Assembly: GCA_022560615.1 (NCBI GenBank)
Contig: JADFSR010000039.1
Span: 1-34,821 of the forward strand
DNA from: Gemmatimonadota bacterium
GTDB taxonomy: Bacteria; Gemmatimonadota; Gemmatimonadetes; Longimicrobiales; Gaopeijiaceae
DNA length: 34,821 nucleotides
Reading direction: 5' to 3'
The notes under the pieces were generated by a model. It was not told the origin of the DNA, made no database searches, and worked only from the letters and a program-made list of their open reading frames with translations. Shown piece by piece: positions 23,592 through 32,048 of the stretch; position 1 is the first letter of the stretch; each line of letters opens with the position of its first letter. Made by a program: the position numbers and the translations under genes.

Positions 23592-24990
23592 GGCGGAGAG
23601 CGTTCACCGGCTTTCGGTGAGCCGCCTGCTGAGCGGAAGTGTCTGGGCCTTTGGCGGCCGCGGTCTCGGAACCGTGCTCGCGTTGCTCATCAATGCCTTC
23701 CTTGCCCGACTCCTCACCCCCGATCAGCTCGGGGCCTATTTTCTGGCGTTCAGCGTAATGACCGTATTGGTGCTCGTGGCTCAGCTCGGGGGCAAGCCGA
23801 CGATGGTCCGGTTGGTCGCCGCGAGCCGCGCGACTGACCGCGACGGACGGGCCCGAGCCGCGGCCGGACGGGTCGTCCTGCTCGGACTCCTGGGTAGCGT
23901 CACGGTAGGCTCGGCCTGGTGGCTTCTGGGGGGCGAGTTGGCCGGCCGGCTCTTCGAGTCCGAGGACATCGGGCGGGTTTCTGGATTGATCGCGATCTGG
24001 GTCGGAGTGCTCGCGCTCGCCGAGCTGCACACCGAGGGGCATCGGGCGCTGGGAGATATCCGCGCGGCCGTGCTTCTCGGCTGGGTCGCGAACAACGTGG
24101 TGCTCGTCCTCGTCTTGGCGGTTGTGCTCGTCTCTGGGGTGAGCTTCGGTTTCCGGGCGGCGCTGGTAGTCTCGATCGTCGGAGCCGCGGTGACGCTGCT
24201 GATCGGCGCGGGGACACTGTGGAGGCGCCTATGGGCGCTGCCGCGAGGCCAGATCGCGCTACGGGAGGTCCTGACGGTATCGATGCCGCTTCTTGGCACG
24301 CACTTGCTTCTCTTCGTGGTCGGCCAGAGTGGTCTGTGGATCCTCGGCGCACTACGCCCGGAGGCGGAAGTCGCCCTATACGGCGCGGCATTCCGTCTGG
24401 TGACCGTCGTGAAGATGCCGCTCCTGATCGCGAACGCGGTCGTACCGCCCTTCATCAGCGACTACCATGCTCGAGGAGAGATCGAGGCTCTCGAGACGAC
24501 GCTGAGAGGCACCGCGACCGTCGCGGCGCTGCCCGCGCTGGTGGTGCTGGCCGCGTTCGCGATCGCTGGCGGACCCATTCTGGGTGTCGTCTTTGGCGAT
24601 CCGTACCGCGACGCGGCACTGCTGCTGGCCGTTCTGAGCCTCGGGCAGGCGGTCAACGTTTGGGCCGGATCGGCTGATATCACGCTGATGCTCACCGGCC
24701 ACCAAATCCCAATGCTGAGGGTGACTGCGATCAGCGGTGGCGCGGGGATCGTCGGTGCTATTTGGGCGGGCTCGCAGTACGGCGCTGCCGGGGTCGCCTG
24801 GGCGGCGGCCGCAACCTGGCTGCTCCAGGCGATCCTGATGCTATCGCTTGCCCGCAGGCTCGTGGGTGTGCGCCCTGGCGCGTCGTTTGCGCCCGCGTCG
24901 TTGAAAGCGGCGTACCAGCTGGTCATGCAGGGGCTCCGGGGCGGGGCCCAGGGGCAGGGGCAGGGGAAGGGGAAGCGGAAGCGCCGGTAG
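23551..24990 (+). CDS. Wzx-like oligosaccharide flippase (MOP superfamily)
   Basis: Protein of 479 residues with about twelve to fourteen transmembrane segments. The first part, LLSGSVWAFGGRGLGTVLAL then LINAFLARLLTPDQLGAYFL, is typical of polysaccharide flippases. It would move undecaprenyl-linked repeat units across the inner membrane. The frame starts inside the previous gene. GTG 23551 is used here, but TTG 23578 has GGGAG four bases upstream and may be the true start, giving a shorter cytoplasmic N-terminus. The C-terminus is unusual: it ends in a Gly/Gln/Lys/Arg-rich tail (GGAQGQGQGKGKRKRR) encoded by a short hexamer repeat. Confidence 0.85.
   Translation: MKRSSSGSPLAPAEAESVHRLSVSRLLSGSVWAFGGRGLGTVLALLINAFLARLLTPDQLGAYFLAFSVMTVLVLVAQLGGKPTMVRLVAASRATDRDGRARAAAGRVVLLGLLGSVTVGSAWWLLGGELAGRLFESEDIGRVSGLIAIWVGVLALAELHTEGHRALGDIRAAVLLGWVANNVVLVLVLAVVLVSGVSFGFRAALVVSIVGAAVTLLIGAGTLWRRLWALPRGQIALREVLTVSMPLLGTHLLLFVVGQSGLWILGALRPEAEVALYGAAFRLVTVVKMPLLIANAVVPPFISDYHARGEIEALETTLRGTATVAALPALVVLAAFAIAGGPILGVVFGDPYRDAALLLAVLSLGQAVNVWAGSADITLMLTGHQIPMLRVTAISGGAGIVGAIWAGSQYGAAGVAWAAAATWLLQAILMLSLARRLVGVRPGASFAPASLKAAYQLVMQGLRGGAQGQGQGKGKRKRR
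24940..24990 (+). repeat. G-rich hexamer repeat encoding the basic tail of the flippase
   Basis: Repeated GGGGCA then GGGGAA units end the flippase gene and encode alternating Gly-Gln then Gly-Lys, followed by Lys-Arg residues. G-runs on one strand could slip during replication or form a G-quadruplex. The tail is probably cytoplasmic. Confidence 0.55.
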
Positions 24991-25000
24991 GGAAGTCCGA

Positions 25001-25023
25001 GGAACCGCACCATGGGTGGTTCC
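25001..25023 (+). promoter_or_regulatory. Imperfect palindrome between the flippase and dehydrogenase genes
   Basis: GGAACC (25001-25006) and GGTTCC (25018-25023) are exact inverted copies, with partial pairing inside (GC.C with GG.GT). It lies in the 91-base gap and could be a hairpin that dampens read-through or an operator. No T-run follows. Confidence 0.35.
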
Positions 25024-25081
25024 GTGGGCATGCTTCGATAGATTCTCCGCGGACCTACACACCTTCCAAGACCGAGTTCCT

Positions 25082-26095
25082 ATGCCGGACATGGTCAGCC
25101 TCGTGCTCGACGGACCGCGCTCCATCGATATGCGACGCCAGGCGATGCCTGTGCTACCGGACGATTCCGTCCGAGCTGAGGCGATCGTCACGGGGGTGAG
25201 CGCAGGCACGGAACGCATGTGGTACGACGGCACGAACCCCGCTATCAAGAGCGGGCGTCGCGGATATCCGTACCACCCGGGTTACGAGTTCGTGGGTCGG
25301 GTCGTCGAAATGGGCCCGGAGGTGGTGGACATCGAGGCCGGCGAGCTCGTTATCGCGATGAAGCCTCACGGAAGCCATGCGATTCTGGGTCCTGCGGATT
25401 ACTGGGCGGTGCTCCCGGACGACATCTCCCCCGACGATGCGGTTGCGACCGCCTTGACCGCCACCAACCTGCACGCGCTTCATCGTGCGGGCCCGTTCGC
25501 AGGCGACGCGGTTGCCGTGATCGGGATGGGTACTCTCGGGCTCCTTTGCTGCCAGGTGCTGCGCGCCACCGGAGCGGGAGAGGTGATCGCGATCAGTCGC
25601 TCCGCGCGGAAGCGCGAGCTCGCCATCGAGTTGGGTGCGAGCCTGGCGCTCGACCCCGCCGACCCGGAGCTGACGGAACAGGTGCTCGACCGTACCGGCG
25701 ATCGGGGCGTCGACGTCGCAATCGAGTGGGCAGGGGTCGACTCGGCGGTCCACACGGCGATGCGGGTCGTGCGAAATCAGGGGCGGGTCGTGGTGGGGGG
25801 CTTCCACATCGAGCACTTCTCGGTCTCGGGTGAGATCTTCTTCTCGAAGGAGATCACCGTGCACAGCGTGCGCGGCTCCGGAAGCACCGCGACGACAAGC
25901 GAGTTCAACCGCTGGAGCCGCCGTGAGAACTTCGCCGCCGCCGCGAGCCTCGTGGCGTCCGGACTCGTGGTGGGGAAGCCGCTCGTCACGCATAGGGTTG
26001 TGGCCCCCGACCTCGCGGCGGCATACGACATCGTTTCCTCGCACGACCAAGAATTCATCCAGGTCGTGCTCGACTGGACTGACTCCGTGTCGTGA
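25082..26095 (+). CDS. Zinc-less MDR dehydrogenase, BchC-like
   Basis: Protein of 337 residues of the medium-chain dehydrogenase superfamily. It has VSAGTERMWYDGTNP, GYPYHPGYEFVGRVVEMGPEV, and the nucleotide-binding segment AVIGMGTLGLLCCQVLRATGAG, followed by GVDVAIEWAGVDSAV. The pattern SAGTER...PGYEFVG recalls BchC-type members. The catalytic zinc ligands are absent: GHE is GYE and the usual Cys in the GxC position is Ser. The only cysteines are the CC in the Rossmann fold, so the structural zinc site is missing too. It probably oxidises or reduces a sugar hydroxyl or keto group with NAD(P). ATG 25082 was chosen because similarity starts there; frame extends upstream without support. GTGA overlap with the next gene. 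Confidence 0.8.
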   Translation: MPDMVSLVLDGPRSIDMRRQAMPVLPDDSVRAEAIVTGVSAGTERMWYDGTNPAIKSGRRGYPYHPGYEFVGRVVEMGPEVVDIEAGELVIAMKPHGSHAILGPADYWAVLPDDISPDDAVATALTATNLHALHRAGPFAGDAVAVIGMGTLGLLCCQVLRATGAGEVIAISRSARKRELAIELGASLALDPADPELTEQVLDRTGDRGVDVAIEWAGVDSAVHTAMRVVRNQGRVVVGGFHIEHFSVSGEIFFSKEITVHSVRGSGSTATTSEFNRWSRRENFAAAASLVASGLVVGKPLVTHRVVAPDLAAAYDIVSSHDQEFIQVVLDWTDSVS

Positions 26096-27285
26096 CGATG
26101 GCGTTCTCTTTTTTCGCCTGGACCACCATCGCGTTGGTCGTCCTCACGTGGGTGGGATACCCACTCCTCCTGCACGTGCTCGTTGCAGTCTGGGGCCGCC
26201 GAGGGACGGACATGGGGACAGACGTAGCGGACGGAAGGCCTCCGTCCCTCACCCTGCTCATTGCCGCGCACAACGAGGCGGCTGTGCTCGAGCAGAAGCT
26301 CGAGAACTCGCTGGCTCTGGATTATCCTGCGGATCGCTTGGAGATCCTCGTCGCCTCCGACGGGTCTTCCGATCGAACCGTGGAGATCGCACGATTGTTC
26401 GCCTCCAGGGACGCACGCGTGCGCGTATACGATGGTGCTGGGGCGGGCAAGACCGCGACTCAAAACGCTGCGGTGGCACTCGCGACGGGAGACATCGTCG
26501 TCTTCACGAACGCTGACACGATGCTGCAGCCGGACGCTCTCGCCTTCATGACCAGCCACTTCGCCGACGAGGCTGTCGGCTGTGTGGGTGCCCGCATGCT
26601 GTGGAAGGACCCCACGCGGAGTCAGACCGGTGCCGGTACGAGTTTCTATTGGTCGTTCGAGCAGATGCTCTGGTCTTTGGAGAGTGCCCTCGGCGTGCTC
26701 GCTTGGGCTCCCGGAGCGTGTATGGCGGTGCGCCGTTCGCTATTCGAGCCGATGAACCCTGACTTCGGTGAGGACGTCGTTCTCCCGATACAGCTCGCCG
26801 GCCGCGGAGCGCGCGTGGTGTACGAACCGCGCGCGGTAGCGATCGAACAGGCCCATCGAGAAGCTGGAGCAGAGTTTCGGGTTCGCACGCGCATGGTGCT
26901 GCGCAGCTTTTCGGGCACCATGGCGGGGCTGCGCGAGCTGCCCTGGCGATCGGCTTGGACCGTGGGACTCGTCGTGCTCGTTCACAAGGTGTTTCGCTGG
27001 CTCACGCCGTACTTCCTCGGGCTGGGGCTCGTGGCGAGTCTCGGGCTCGCGATCGTGGCGGGTGACCTACTGTCCCTGAGCTTGCTGGGCGCGCAGCTAG
27101 CGATCTACGCGATGGCGACGGCCGGCTGGCTGATGGACCGCGTGGGCCTTCCGGCGGTTCCGCCCTTGACCTGGGTCTACTACTTCATGCTGTCCGTGCT
27201 CGCATCGGGGCTCGGGGTCGCGCGGGCGGTCCGCGGCGAGCGCATGGGCCGATTCGGCCCTGAGATCGGGGAGGGTCTAGGATGA
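26092..27285 (+). CDS. Membrane-anchored family 2 glycosyltransferase
   Basis: Protein of 397 residues. An N-terminal transmembrane helix (about 5-33) is followed by a GT-A domain: LTLLIAAHNEAAVLEQKLEN, EILVASDGSSDRTVEIARLF, VFTNADTM as the DxD-like metal site, GACMAVRRSLF, and FGEDVVLPIQLA (ED motif). Three or four C-terminal hydrophobic helices follow (about 290-385). Processive or single-addition transferases of this type add a sugar on the cytoplasmic face. GTG 26092 overlaps the previous stop; ATG 26098, two codons later, is an alternative. The acceptor and donor are unknown. Confidence 0.87.
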   Translation: MTMAFSFFAWTTIALVVLTWVGYPLLLHVLVAVWGRRGTDMGTDVADGRPPSLTLLIAAHNEAAVLEQKLENSLALDYPADRLEILVASDGSSDRTVEIARLFASRDARVRVYDGAGAGKTATQNAAVALATGDIVVFTNADTMLQPDALAFMTSHFADEAVGCVGARMLWKDPTRSQTGAGTSFYWSFEQMLWSLESALGVLAWAPGACMAVRRSLFEPMNPDFGEDVVLPIQLAGRGARVVYEPRAVAIEQAHREAGAEFRVRTRMVLRSFSGTMAGLRELPWRSAWTVGLVVLVHKVFRWLTPYFLGLGLVASLGLAIVAGDLLSLSLLGAQLAIYAMATAGWLMDRVGLPAVPPLTWVYYFMLSVLASGLGVARAVRGERMGRFGPEIGEGLG

Positions 27286-28526
27286 TCCGAGCGGCGGAGC
27301 CGACCCGGCACGCAGTCATCGTCGCCTTCTGGGCGGTGCTCACCCCCCGACAGATCCTTTTTCTGCAGACGCTCAAAGAAGAGGGATGGCGGATCACGGT
27401 GTTGGCGTGGGATCGCGAGGGCAGCGGGAAGGGGCCGGTTCTGCCCGAAGGGTTGGTCGACGAGGTTCGGCTGATATCGTTGCCCGCGCCTGCGTGGAGC
27501 TTGCGTCTGCTTGCCAGGCTGCCGCGCTATTATGCCAGGCTGTTGCGTGAGGTCGAGCGGATCCCAGGCCGGCCGATGTGGATTCTGACCCACTTCCTGC
27601 ATCTCCCCATCGCCCGCTTCCTTCGCGGGCGCGTGCTCTACGACGCCGCAGAGATGTACGCAGTCGATATGGGTTTTTACGCGGGCCCGTTGAGGCGGGT
27701 GGCTACCTCCATGCTCGATCGTATCGAATTGCTGTTGGTACGGGGCGTGGACGGCATCACGACGGTCGACTCTCTGAACGGTTGGCTGGAGACGCGGTAC
27801 CGGGGCATCGGGAAGCCCGTGCAAGTCCTGTGGAACCTGCCCGCACGAAGTGATGACGTGGTTCCGGGGCGCAACAGGACGCTCGATTTGACGGGCTCGT
27901 CGGGCGCCTCCGCTGGTTCCGGGGCGCAGGAGAGCCGGAAGCTGGTCGCCTATGCCGGGGGGCTCATGAAGGAGAAGGGCTTCCGTGTCATCCTGGAGGC
28001 GGCGGCTCGTGTGCTCGAGGTGTGCCCCGATACGCAGTTCGTCTTCTATGGTCGCCTGAAGGACGATGAAGCGGCCGTGAGTCGCCTGCTCGACCAGCTG
28101 GGACTCGGAGAGGCGGTTCGCTTCTTCTCCCACGTGCCGTATCCGGAGCTGTTGGTGGAGCTCCAGAAGTGCAGCGTGGGATTGGCGCCGTACCAGCCTG
28201 TCTATCACTACCCGTTGGTCTCCTCGGGGAACGCCCGCAAGATCTTTTCGTACATGCAGGCCGGCATCCCTGTGGTCGCCCCCGACTTCGGCGAGATCGG
28301 GAACGTCGTGCGTGAAGTGGAGTGCGGTCACTTGGTCGACACCGAAGATCCAGAGGCGCTTGCCGATGCGGTGATCGACCTGTTGGTGCACGCCGAGCAG
28401 GCTCATGCGATGGGCGAGAGGGGCCGCCGCGCGTTCGAGACCCGGTTCAGCTGGGAAGAGGAGCGCAGCAAGCTCATGGGACTCGTCGACTCGCTTGCGA
28501 AAAACGGGAAAGCTGCGGGCGAATGA
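27282..28526 (+). CDS. Family 4-like (group 1) glycosyltransferase
   Basis: Protein of 414 residues, GT-B fold. The C-terminal half has KLVAYAGGLMKEKGFRVILE, FVFYGRLKDDE, VGLAPYQPVYHYPLVSSGNA and KIFSYMQAGIPVVAPDFGEI, the nucleotide-sugar site of GT4-like enzymes. The first Glu of the usual E-x7-E is not obvious; the segment reads KIFSYMQAG. It probably acts in the cytoplasm and adds one sugar to the lipid-linked glycan. It overlaps both neighbours by ATGA, in a run with the preceding family 2 transferase. A Gly/Ser-rich linker (about 200-210) separates the two domains. Confidence 0.86.
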   Translation: MIRAAEPTRHAVIVAFWAVLTPRQILFLQTLKEEGWRITVLAWDREGSGKGPVLPEGLVDEVRLISLPAPAWSLRLLARLPRYYARLLREVERIPGRPMWILTHFLHLPIARFLRGRVLYDAAEMYAVDMGFYAGPLRRVATSMLDRIELLLVRGVDGITTVDSLNGWLETRYRGIGKPVQVLWNLPARSDDVVPGRNRTLDLTGSSGASAGSGAQESRKLVAYAGGLMKEKGFRVILEAAARVLEVCPDTQFVFYGRLKDDEAAVSRLLDQLGLGEAVRFFSHVPYPELLVELQKCSVGLAPYQPVYHYPLVSSGNARKIFSYMQAGIPVVAPDFGEIGNVVREVECGHLVDTEDPEALADAVIDLLVHAEQAHAMGERGRRAFETRFSWEEERSKLMGLVDSLAKNGKAAGE

Positions 28527-29155
28527 GCGTTGATTCACAGGAGCACTTTGCGGAGTTCGGCGAAGGTTGCGTCATCCAGCCCGGCGCAACCGTGGGGCTT
28601 CGCTACAAGGAGGGCTGCGAGCCGGTGGTCCTCGGTGACCATGTCACCATTCGGTCCGGGTCGGTGATCTACGCCGACGTATCGATCGGCGAGGCTTGTC
28701 AGACCGGTCACAACGTGATGATTCGTGAGAAGACCAGCATCGGCAGCCACGTGGTGGTCGGCACCAACACGGTCATCGACGGTCACGTCGACATCGGCGA
28801 CTTCGTGAAGATCGAGTCGGCGTGCTACATCCCGACGCATGTGACGATCGGGTCACGCGTCTTCTTCGGGCCGGGCGTGGTGCTCACGAACGATCGGTAT
28901 CCGCTGAAGGATCGACCCAACTACCGGCCGGAGGGTCCGATCATCGAGGACGGAGTGACGATCGGCGCCGGCGTCGTCGTTTCGCCGGGGGTCCGGATCG
29001 GTGCGGGCGCCTTCATTGCGGCGGGGGCGGTCGTCACCAAGGACGTGGCGCCCGGAACGCTCATCAAGGGCGTGCCAGGGCGGGCCTTCCCCATGCCGGA
29101 CAAGCTGAAGGAGAGCAACATGGCGCTCTCGTGGCGCCCGTTTCTCGAGGACTGA
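28523..29155 (+). CDS. Left-handed beta-helix N-acetyltransferase, WbpD/WlbB-like
   Basis: Protein of 210 residues made largely of hexapeptide repeats (for example VTIRSGSVIYADVSIGEACQ, then VVVGTNTVIDGHVDIGDFVK), ending with TIGAGVVVSPGVRIGAGAFI, AAGAVVTKDVAPG and GVPGRAF. Trimeric acetyltransferases of this shape use acetyl-CoA. Next to a Gfo/Idh oxidoreductase and a DegT aminotransferase it fits the WbpD step, acetylating the 3-amino group of UDP-GlcNAc3NA. A PglD-like role on the UDP-4-amino sugar made further upstream is the main alternative. ATG 28523 overlaps the glycosyltransferase stop. Confidence 0.85.
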   Translation: MSVDSQEHFAEFGEGCVIQPGATVGLRYKEGCEPVVLGDHVTIRSGSVIYADVSIGEACQTGHNVMIREKTSIGSHVVVGTNTVIDGHVDIGDFVKIESACYIPTHVTIGSRVFFGPGVVLTNDRYPLKDRPNYRPEGPIIEDGVTIGAGVVVSPGVRIGAGAFIAAGAVVTKDVAPGTLIKGVPGRAFPMPDKLKESNMALSWRPFLED

Positions 29156-30171
29156 TGAGCCCTCTCACGGTTGGGATCATCGGGTGTGGAAAGCAGGCGC
29201 CCAAGCATCTGCGTGGCTTCCAGGCCGATCGTGATGTCGAGATCGTGCTCGGCGACATCGACGAGGCGCGTGCCCGCGCGTTGGCCGAGAGCGAGGGCGT
29301 CCGTTGGGCGCCGGTCGACGAGATTCTTGCCGACCCGAGCATCGCCGCAGTTGATCTGTGCACGCCGACGACTACCCACGCGGGCCTGATCGAGCAGGCC
29401 GTTCTCAGCGGTAAGGCGTTCCTTTGTGAGAAGCCGCTCTGCCAGACGCTCGCTGAAGCCGAGCGCATCGGACGCGCAGTGCTGGCCCACGAGGCCATCG
29501 GCATGGTCGGCTTCGTCTACCGGCTCGTGCCCGCGTTCGAGGTCGGTGCGGAGGTCATGAAAGGGGTGGCCGAGACAGGCACCAGCGCGGTGCTAGGCCG
29601 CGTGGTATCCGCGACGTTCCGCATCGGAGGTCGGGGATCACATCGGCTCTGGAAACACCGGCGCGAGACCGGAGGCGGGGCGATCAACGAGATGCTCGTC
29701 CACATGCTCGACCTCGCGCTCTGGTACTTCGGAGATGCGAGAGAAGTCGTAGTGCACCGGCGTGAGCTGTTACAGCCCCAGCGTGTGATCGACGGAGTGG
29801 AGTATGCTGTGGATGCCGAGGACTACGTCGTGGTGAGCGTGCGAACCGAGAGCGGAGTGGAAGTGCTCATCCAGGCCGACCTCATCACTCCGGCATTCAG
29901 CCAGTCCGTCGAGGTCCAGGGCGCCAATGGCACGTTTCGTGGCTCGATCACCGCAGACGCACTCTCGTTCGTGCATACGCTGAAAGCGGTCGAGGGCTGG
30001 CCCGCTGGCCGGAACCTGATCGACACCACCCAAACCGATTTCTTCCAGGCCGAAGTGCGCACGTTCTTGGAAGCCGTGAGGGAAGGGCGAGCCCCGGTGC
30101 TGGGCAATGTGTTGGACGCCGTTCGACTCATGCGGGTCGTCGAAGAAATCAGAACAGCACCCGTTCGATGA
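29155..30171 (+). CDS. Gfo/Idh/MocA oxidoreductase, WbpB/WlbA-like
   Basis: Protein of 338 residues. N-terminal Rossmann fold VGIIGCGKQAPKHLRGFQ; then DLCTPTTTHAGL, the family motif AFLCEKPL with Glu-Lys-Pro, and the C-terminal segment GGGAINEMLVHMLDLALWYF with a conserved His. In the WbpB/WlbA pathway this enzyme oxidises C3 of UDP-GlcNAcA, the product then being transaminated and acetylated by the neighbours. The ATG at 29155 shares one base with the preceding TGA (TGATG), and its stop overlaps the aminotransferase (ATGA). A WbpA-type UDP-GlcNAc 6-dehydrogenase, needed for the substrate, is not in this window. Confidence 0.87.
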   Translation: MSPLTVGIIGCGKQAPKHLRGFQADRDVEIVLGDIDEARARALAESEGVRWAPVDEILADPSIAAVDLCTPTTTHAGLIEQAVLSGKAFLCEKPLCQTLAEAERIGRAVLAHEAIGMVGFVYRLVPAFEVGAEVMKGVAETGTSAVLGRVVSATFRIGGRGSHRLWKHRRETGGGAINEMLVHMLDLALWYFGDAREVVVHRRELLQPQRVIDGVEYAVDAEDYVVVSVRTESGVEVLIQADLITPAFSQSVEVQGANGTFRGSITADALSFVHTLKAVEGWPAGRNLIDTTQTDFFQAEVRTFLEAVREGRAPVLGNVLDAVRLMRVVEEIRTAPVR

Positions 30172-31283
30172 CGCAGAGGAAAGAGGTCTCGATCGCGAAG
30201 ATCGAGCTTACCGAGCATGAGATTGCGGCCGCGACAGCGGTGCTTCGGTCCGGCGCGCTACGCCAGGGCGCACAGTGCGCCGCCTTCGAGGACGAGTACG
30301 CGGAGTACGTGGGGGCGGAGCACGCGGTCACGTGCGCCAACGGCTCAGCCGCGCTGCACCTGCCGTTCTTCTGCATGCTCGATCCGGGGGACGAGGTGAT
30401 CGTGCCGTCGTTCACCTTCATCGCGACCGCGAGCATGGTGGCGCTGACCGGCGCGAAACCGGTGTTCTGCGACGTCGACCCGGACTCATTCCTACTCGAT
30501 TTGGGACTGGCGGAGGATCTCGTCACCGAGCGCACGAAGATGGTGGTGCCGGTGCACTTGTTCGGGAATCCGTGCTCGCGACGGGACACACGAGCGTTTG
30601 CGGATCGCCACGGGCTCGCGGTCGTGTGGGATGCCGCCCAGGCTCATGGAGCAAGGCTGGACGACTCCGACGTCGGTGCGTGGGACGACGCGGTTGCATA
30701 CTCGTTCTACCCCTCGAAGAACATGTTCGTCGGCGAAGGCGGGATGGTGTGCACAAACGACACGAATCTCGCCGAGCGCTTGCGCGAAGCTCGTGCCCAC
30801 GGGCAGACGGGCAAGTACTACCACACCTCGCTCGGCTTCAACTACCGGATGACGGATGTAGAAGCCGCCATCGGACGCGCCCAGCTGACGAGGCTCGACT
30901 CGATGCTGGAGGTGCGCCGGAGCGCCGCGGCGATCTTGCTCGAAGGACTCGAAGGGGTCTCGGGCGTCACGCCGCAGCAGGTCACGCCCGGATCCTCACA
31001 CGCATGGCACCAGTTCTGCATGACAGTCGATCCCGACGTCACGGGCGTGACCCGGGACGCTCTCGCCGAGCACTTGCTTGGAATGGGGGTGAGCACGGCG
31101 GTGCACTATCCGCGCGGGCTCCACCAGCAGCCGATCTTCCGTGAGATGTACGGCGATTTCGAGATGCCGGTCACGGACCGGCTCGCGGACCGGATCCTAG
31201 CGCTGCCAGTACACCACGGGCTGACTCCCGACGACGCTCACTACGTCGTCGCTTGCGTGCTCCGGGCGGTGTCGGGAGCGTAG
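30168..31283 (+). CDS. DegT/DnrJ/EryC1 sugar aminotransferase, WbpE/WlbC-like
   Basis: Protein of 371 residues. It has the PLP fold type I markers VTCANGSAALHLPFF, VPSFTFIATASMVALTGAKP, VWDAAQAHGA and SFYPSKNMFVGEGGMV (Lys184 as PLP lysine). In the context of the preceding acetyltransferase and oxidoreductase it probably transaminates a 3-keto UDP-sugar. It is a distant paralogue of the aminotransferase at 20483; the two genes probably act on different keto positions. The stop is followed after 24 bases by a methyltransferase gene. Confidence 0.87.
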   Translation: MTQRKEVSIAKIELTEHEIAAATAVLRSGALRQGAQCAAFEDEYAEYVGAEHAVTCANGSAALHLPFFCMLDPGDEVIVPSFTFIATASMVALTGAKPVFCDVDPDSFLLDLGLAEDLVTERTKMVVPVHLFGNPCSRRDTRAFADRHGLAVVWDAAQAHGARLDDSDVGAWDDAVAYSFYPSKNMFVGEGGMVCTNDTNLAERLREARAHGQTGKYYHTSLGFNYRMTDVEAAIGRAQLTRLDSMLEVRRSAAAILLEGLEGVSGVTPQQVTPGSSHAWHQFCMTVDPDVTGVTRDALAEHLLGMGVSTAVHYPRGLHQQPIFREMYGDFEMPVTDRLADRILALPVHHGLTPDDAHYVVACVLRAVSGA

Positions 31284-31307
31284 GGGTGGGGGGCTCGAGA
31301 CACGGGG

Positions 31308-32033
31308 ATGAGCATCGACCGCGGGCGTGAGGAGGCCCGCATCCGCGCGGTCTACACGAAGCGAGATCGCACCGGGAAGCGGGCGCTATCCGCCTCGGAG
31401 CGACCCGAGAACCGATTCTGGCGAAAGCGACGTGAGCAGGTCGCGCGCGCCTTGCTCGCCGACGCCGGCTCCGGTGACCTCTCGAGCGCTGAAGTGCTCG
31501 ACGTGGGCTGCGGAGCAGGGGACTGGCTCCGCACGCTTTGTTCTTGGGGAGCCGACCAGGGAAAGCTCCACGGAATCGATCTGCTCGAGGATCGCATTGA
31601 GGCTGCACGCGCGGCTGAGCCGGTCATCGACTTTCGTGTTGGCAGTGGATGGGCGCTGCCGTTCGACCGGGCGAGCATGGATCTCGTGTGCGCGAACACC
31701 GTCTTCTCGTCGATTCTCGAGCCCGATGCTCGGGACGCGCTGGCCGGCGAGATCCGGCGTGTGATGAAGCCGGACGGTTGGGCGCTCATCTACGACTTCC
31801 GCGTGAGTCACCCGCGCAATCCGGACACCGTCGGGATAGGCAGATCCGAGGTGCGTCGTCTCTTCACCGCCTTCGAAGCACGCACTCGCTCGCTGACCTT
31901 GGCCCCGCCGATCGCGCGCCCCCTGACGCGGGTGTCCGTAGGCTTGGCGCGTTTCGTGGAGGCCGGAGCGCCGTTCCTTCGTACGCACGCCCTACACTTG
32001 CTTGGTATCCCCCTTCCCCCTACCGTCCCCTAG
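31308..32033 (+). CDS. Class I SAM-dependent methyltransferase
   Basis: Protein of 241 residues with motif I VLDVGCGAGDWLRTL (about 63-77), then LHGIDLLEDRIEAA (acidic residue for the SAM ribose), FDLVC-like MDLVCANTVFSSI and IRRVMKPDGWALIYDF. It is the class I Rossmann methyltransferase fold, Methyltransf_11-like. The acceptor is not predictable; at the end of the glycan locus a sugar or terminal O-methylation, which can cap chain length, is plausible. The C-terminal third is less conserved and includes a hydrophobic stretch (FLRTHALHLLGIPLP). Confidence 0.83.
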   Translation: MSIDRGREEARIRAVYTKRDRTGKRALSASERPENRFWRKRREQVARALLADAGSGDLSSAEVLDVGCGAGDWLRTLCSWGADQGKLHGIDLLEDRIEAARAAEPVIDFRVGSGWALPFDRASMDLVCANTVFSSILEPDARDALAGEIRRVMKPDGWALIYDFRVSHPRNPDTVGIGRSEVRRLFTAFEARTRSLTLAPPIARPLTRVSVGLARFVEAGAPFLRTHALHLLGIPLPPTVP

Positions 32034-32048
32034 CGCCACCCTTCCCGC

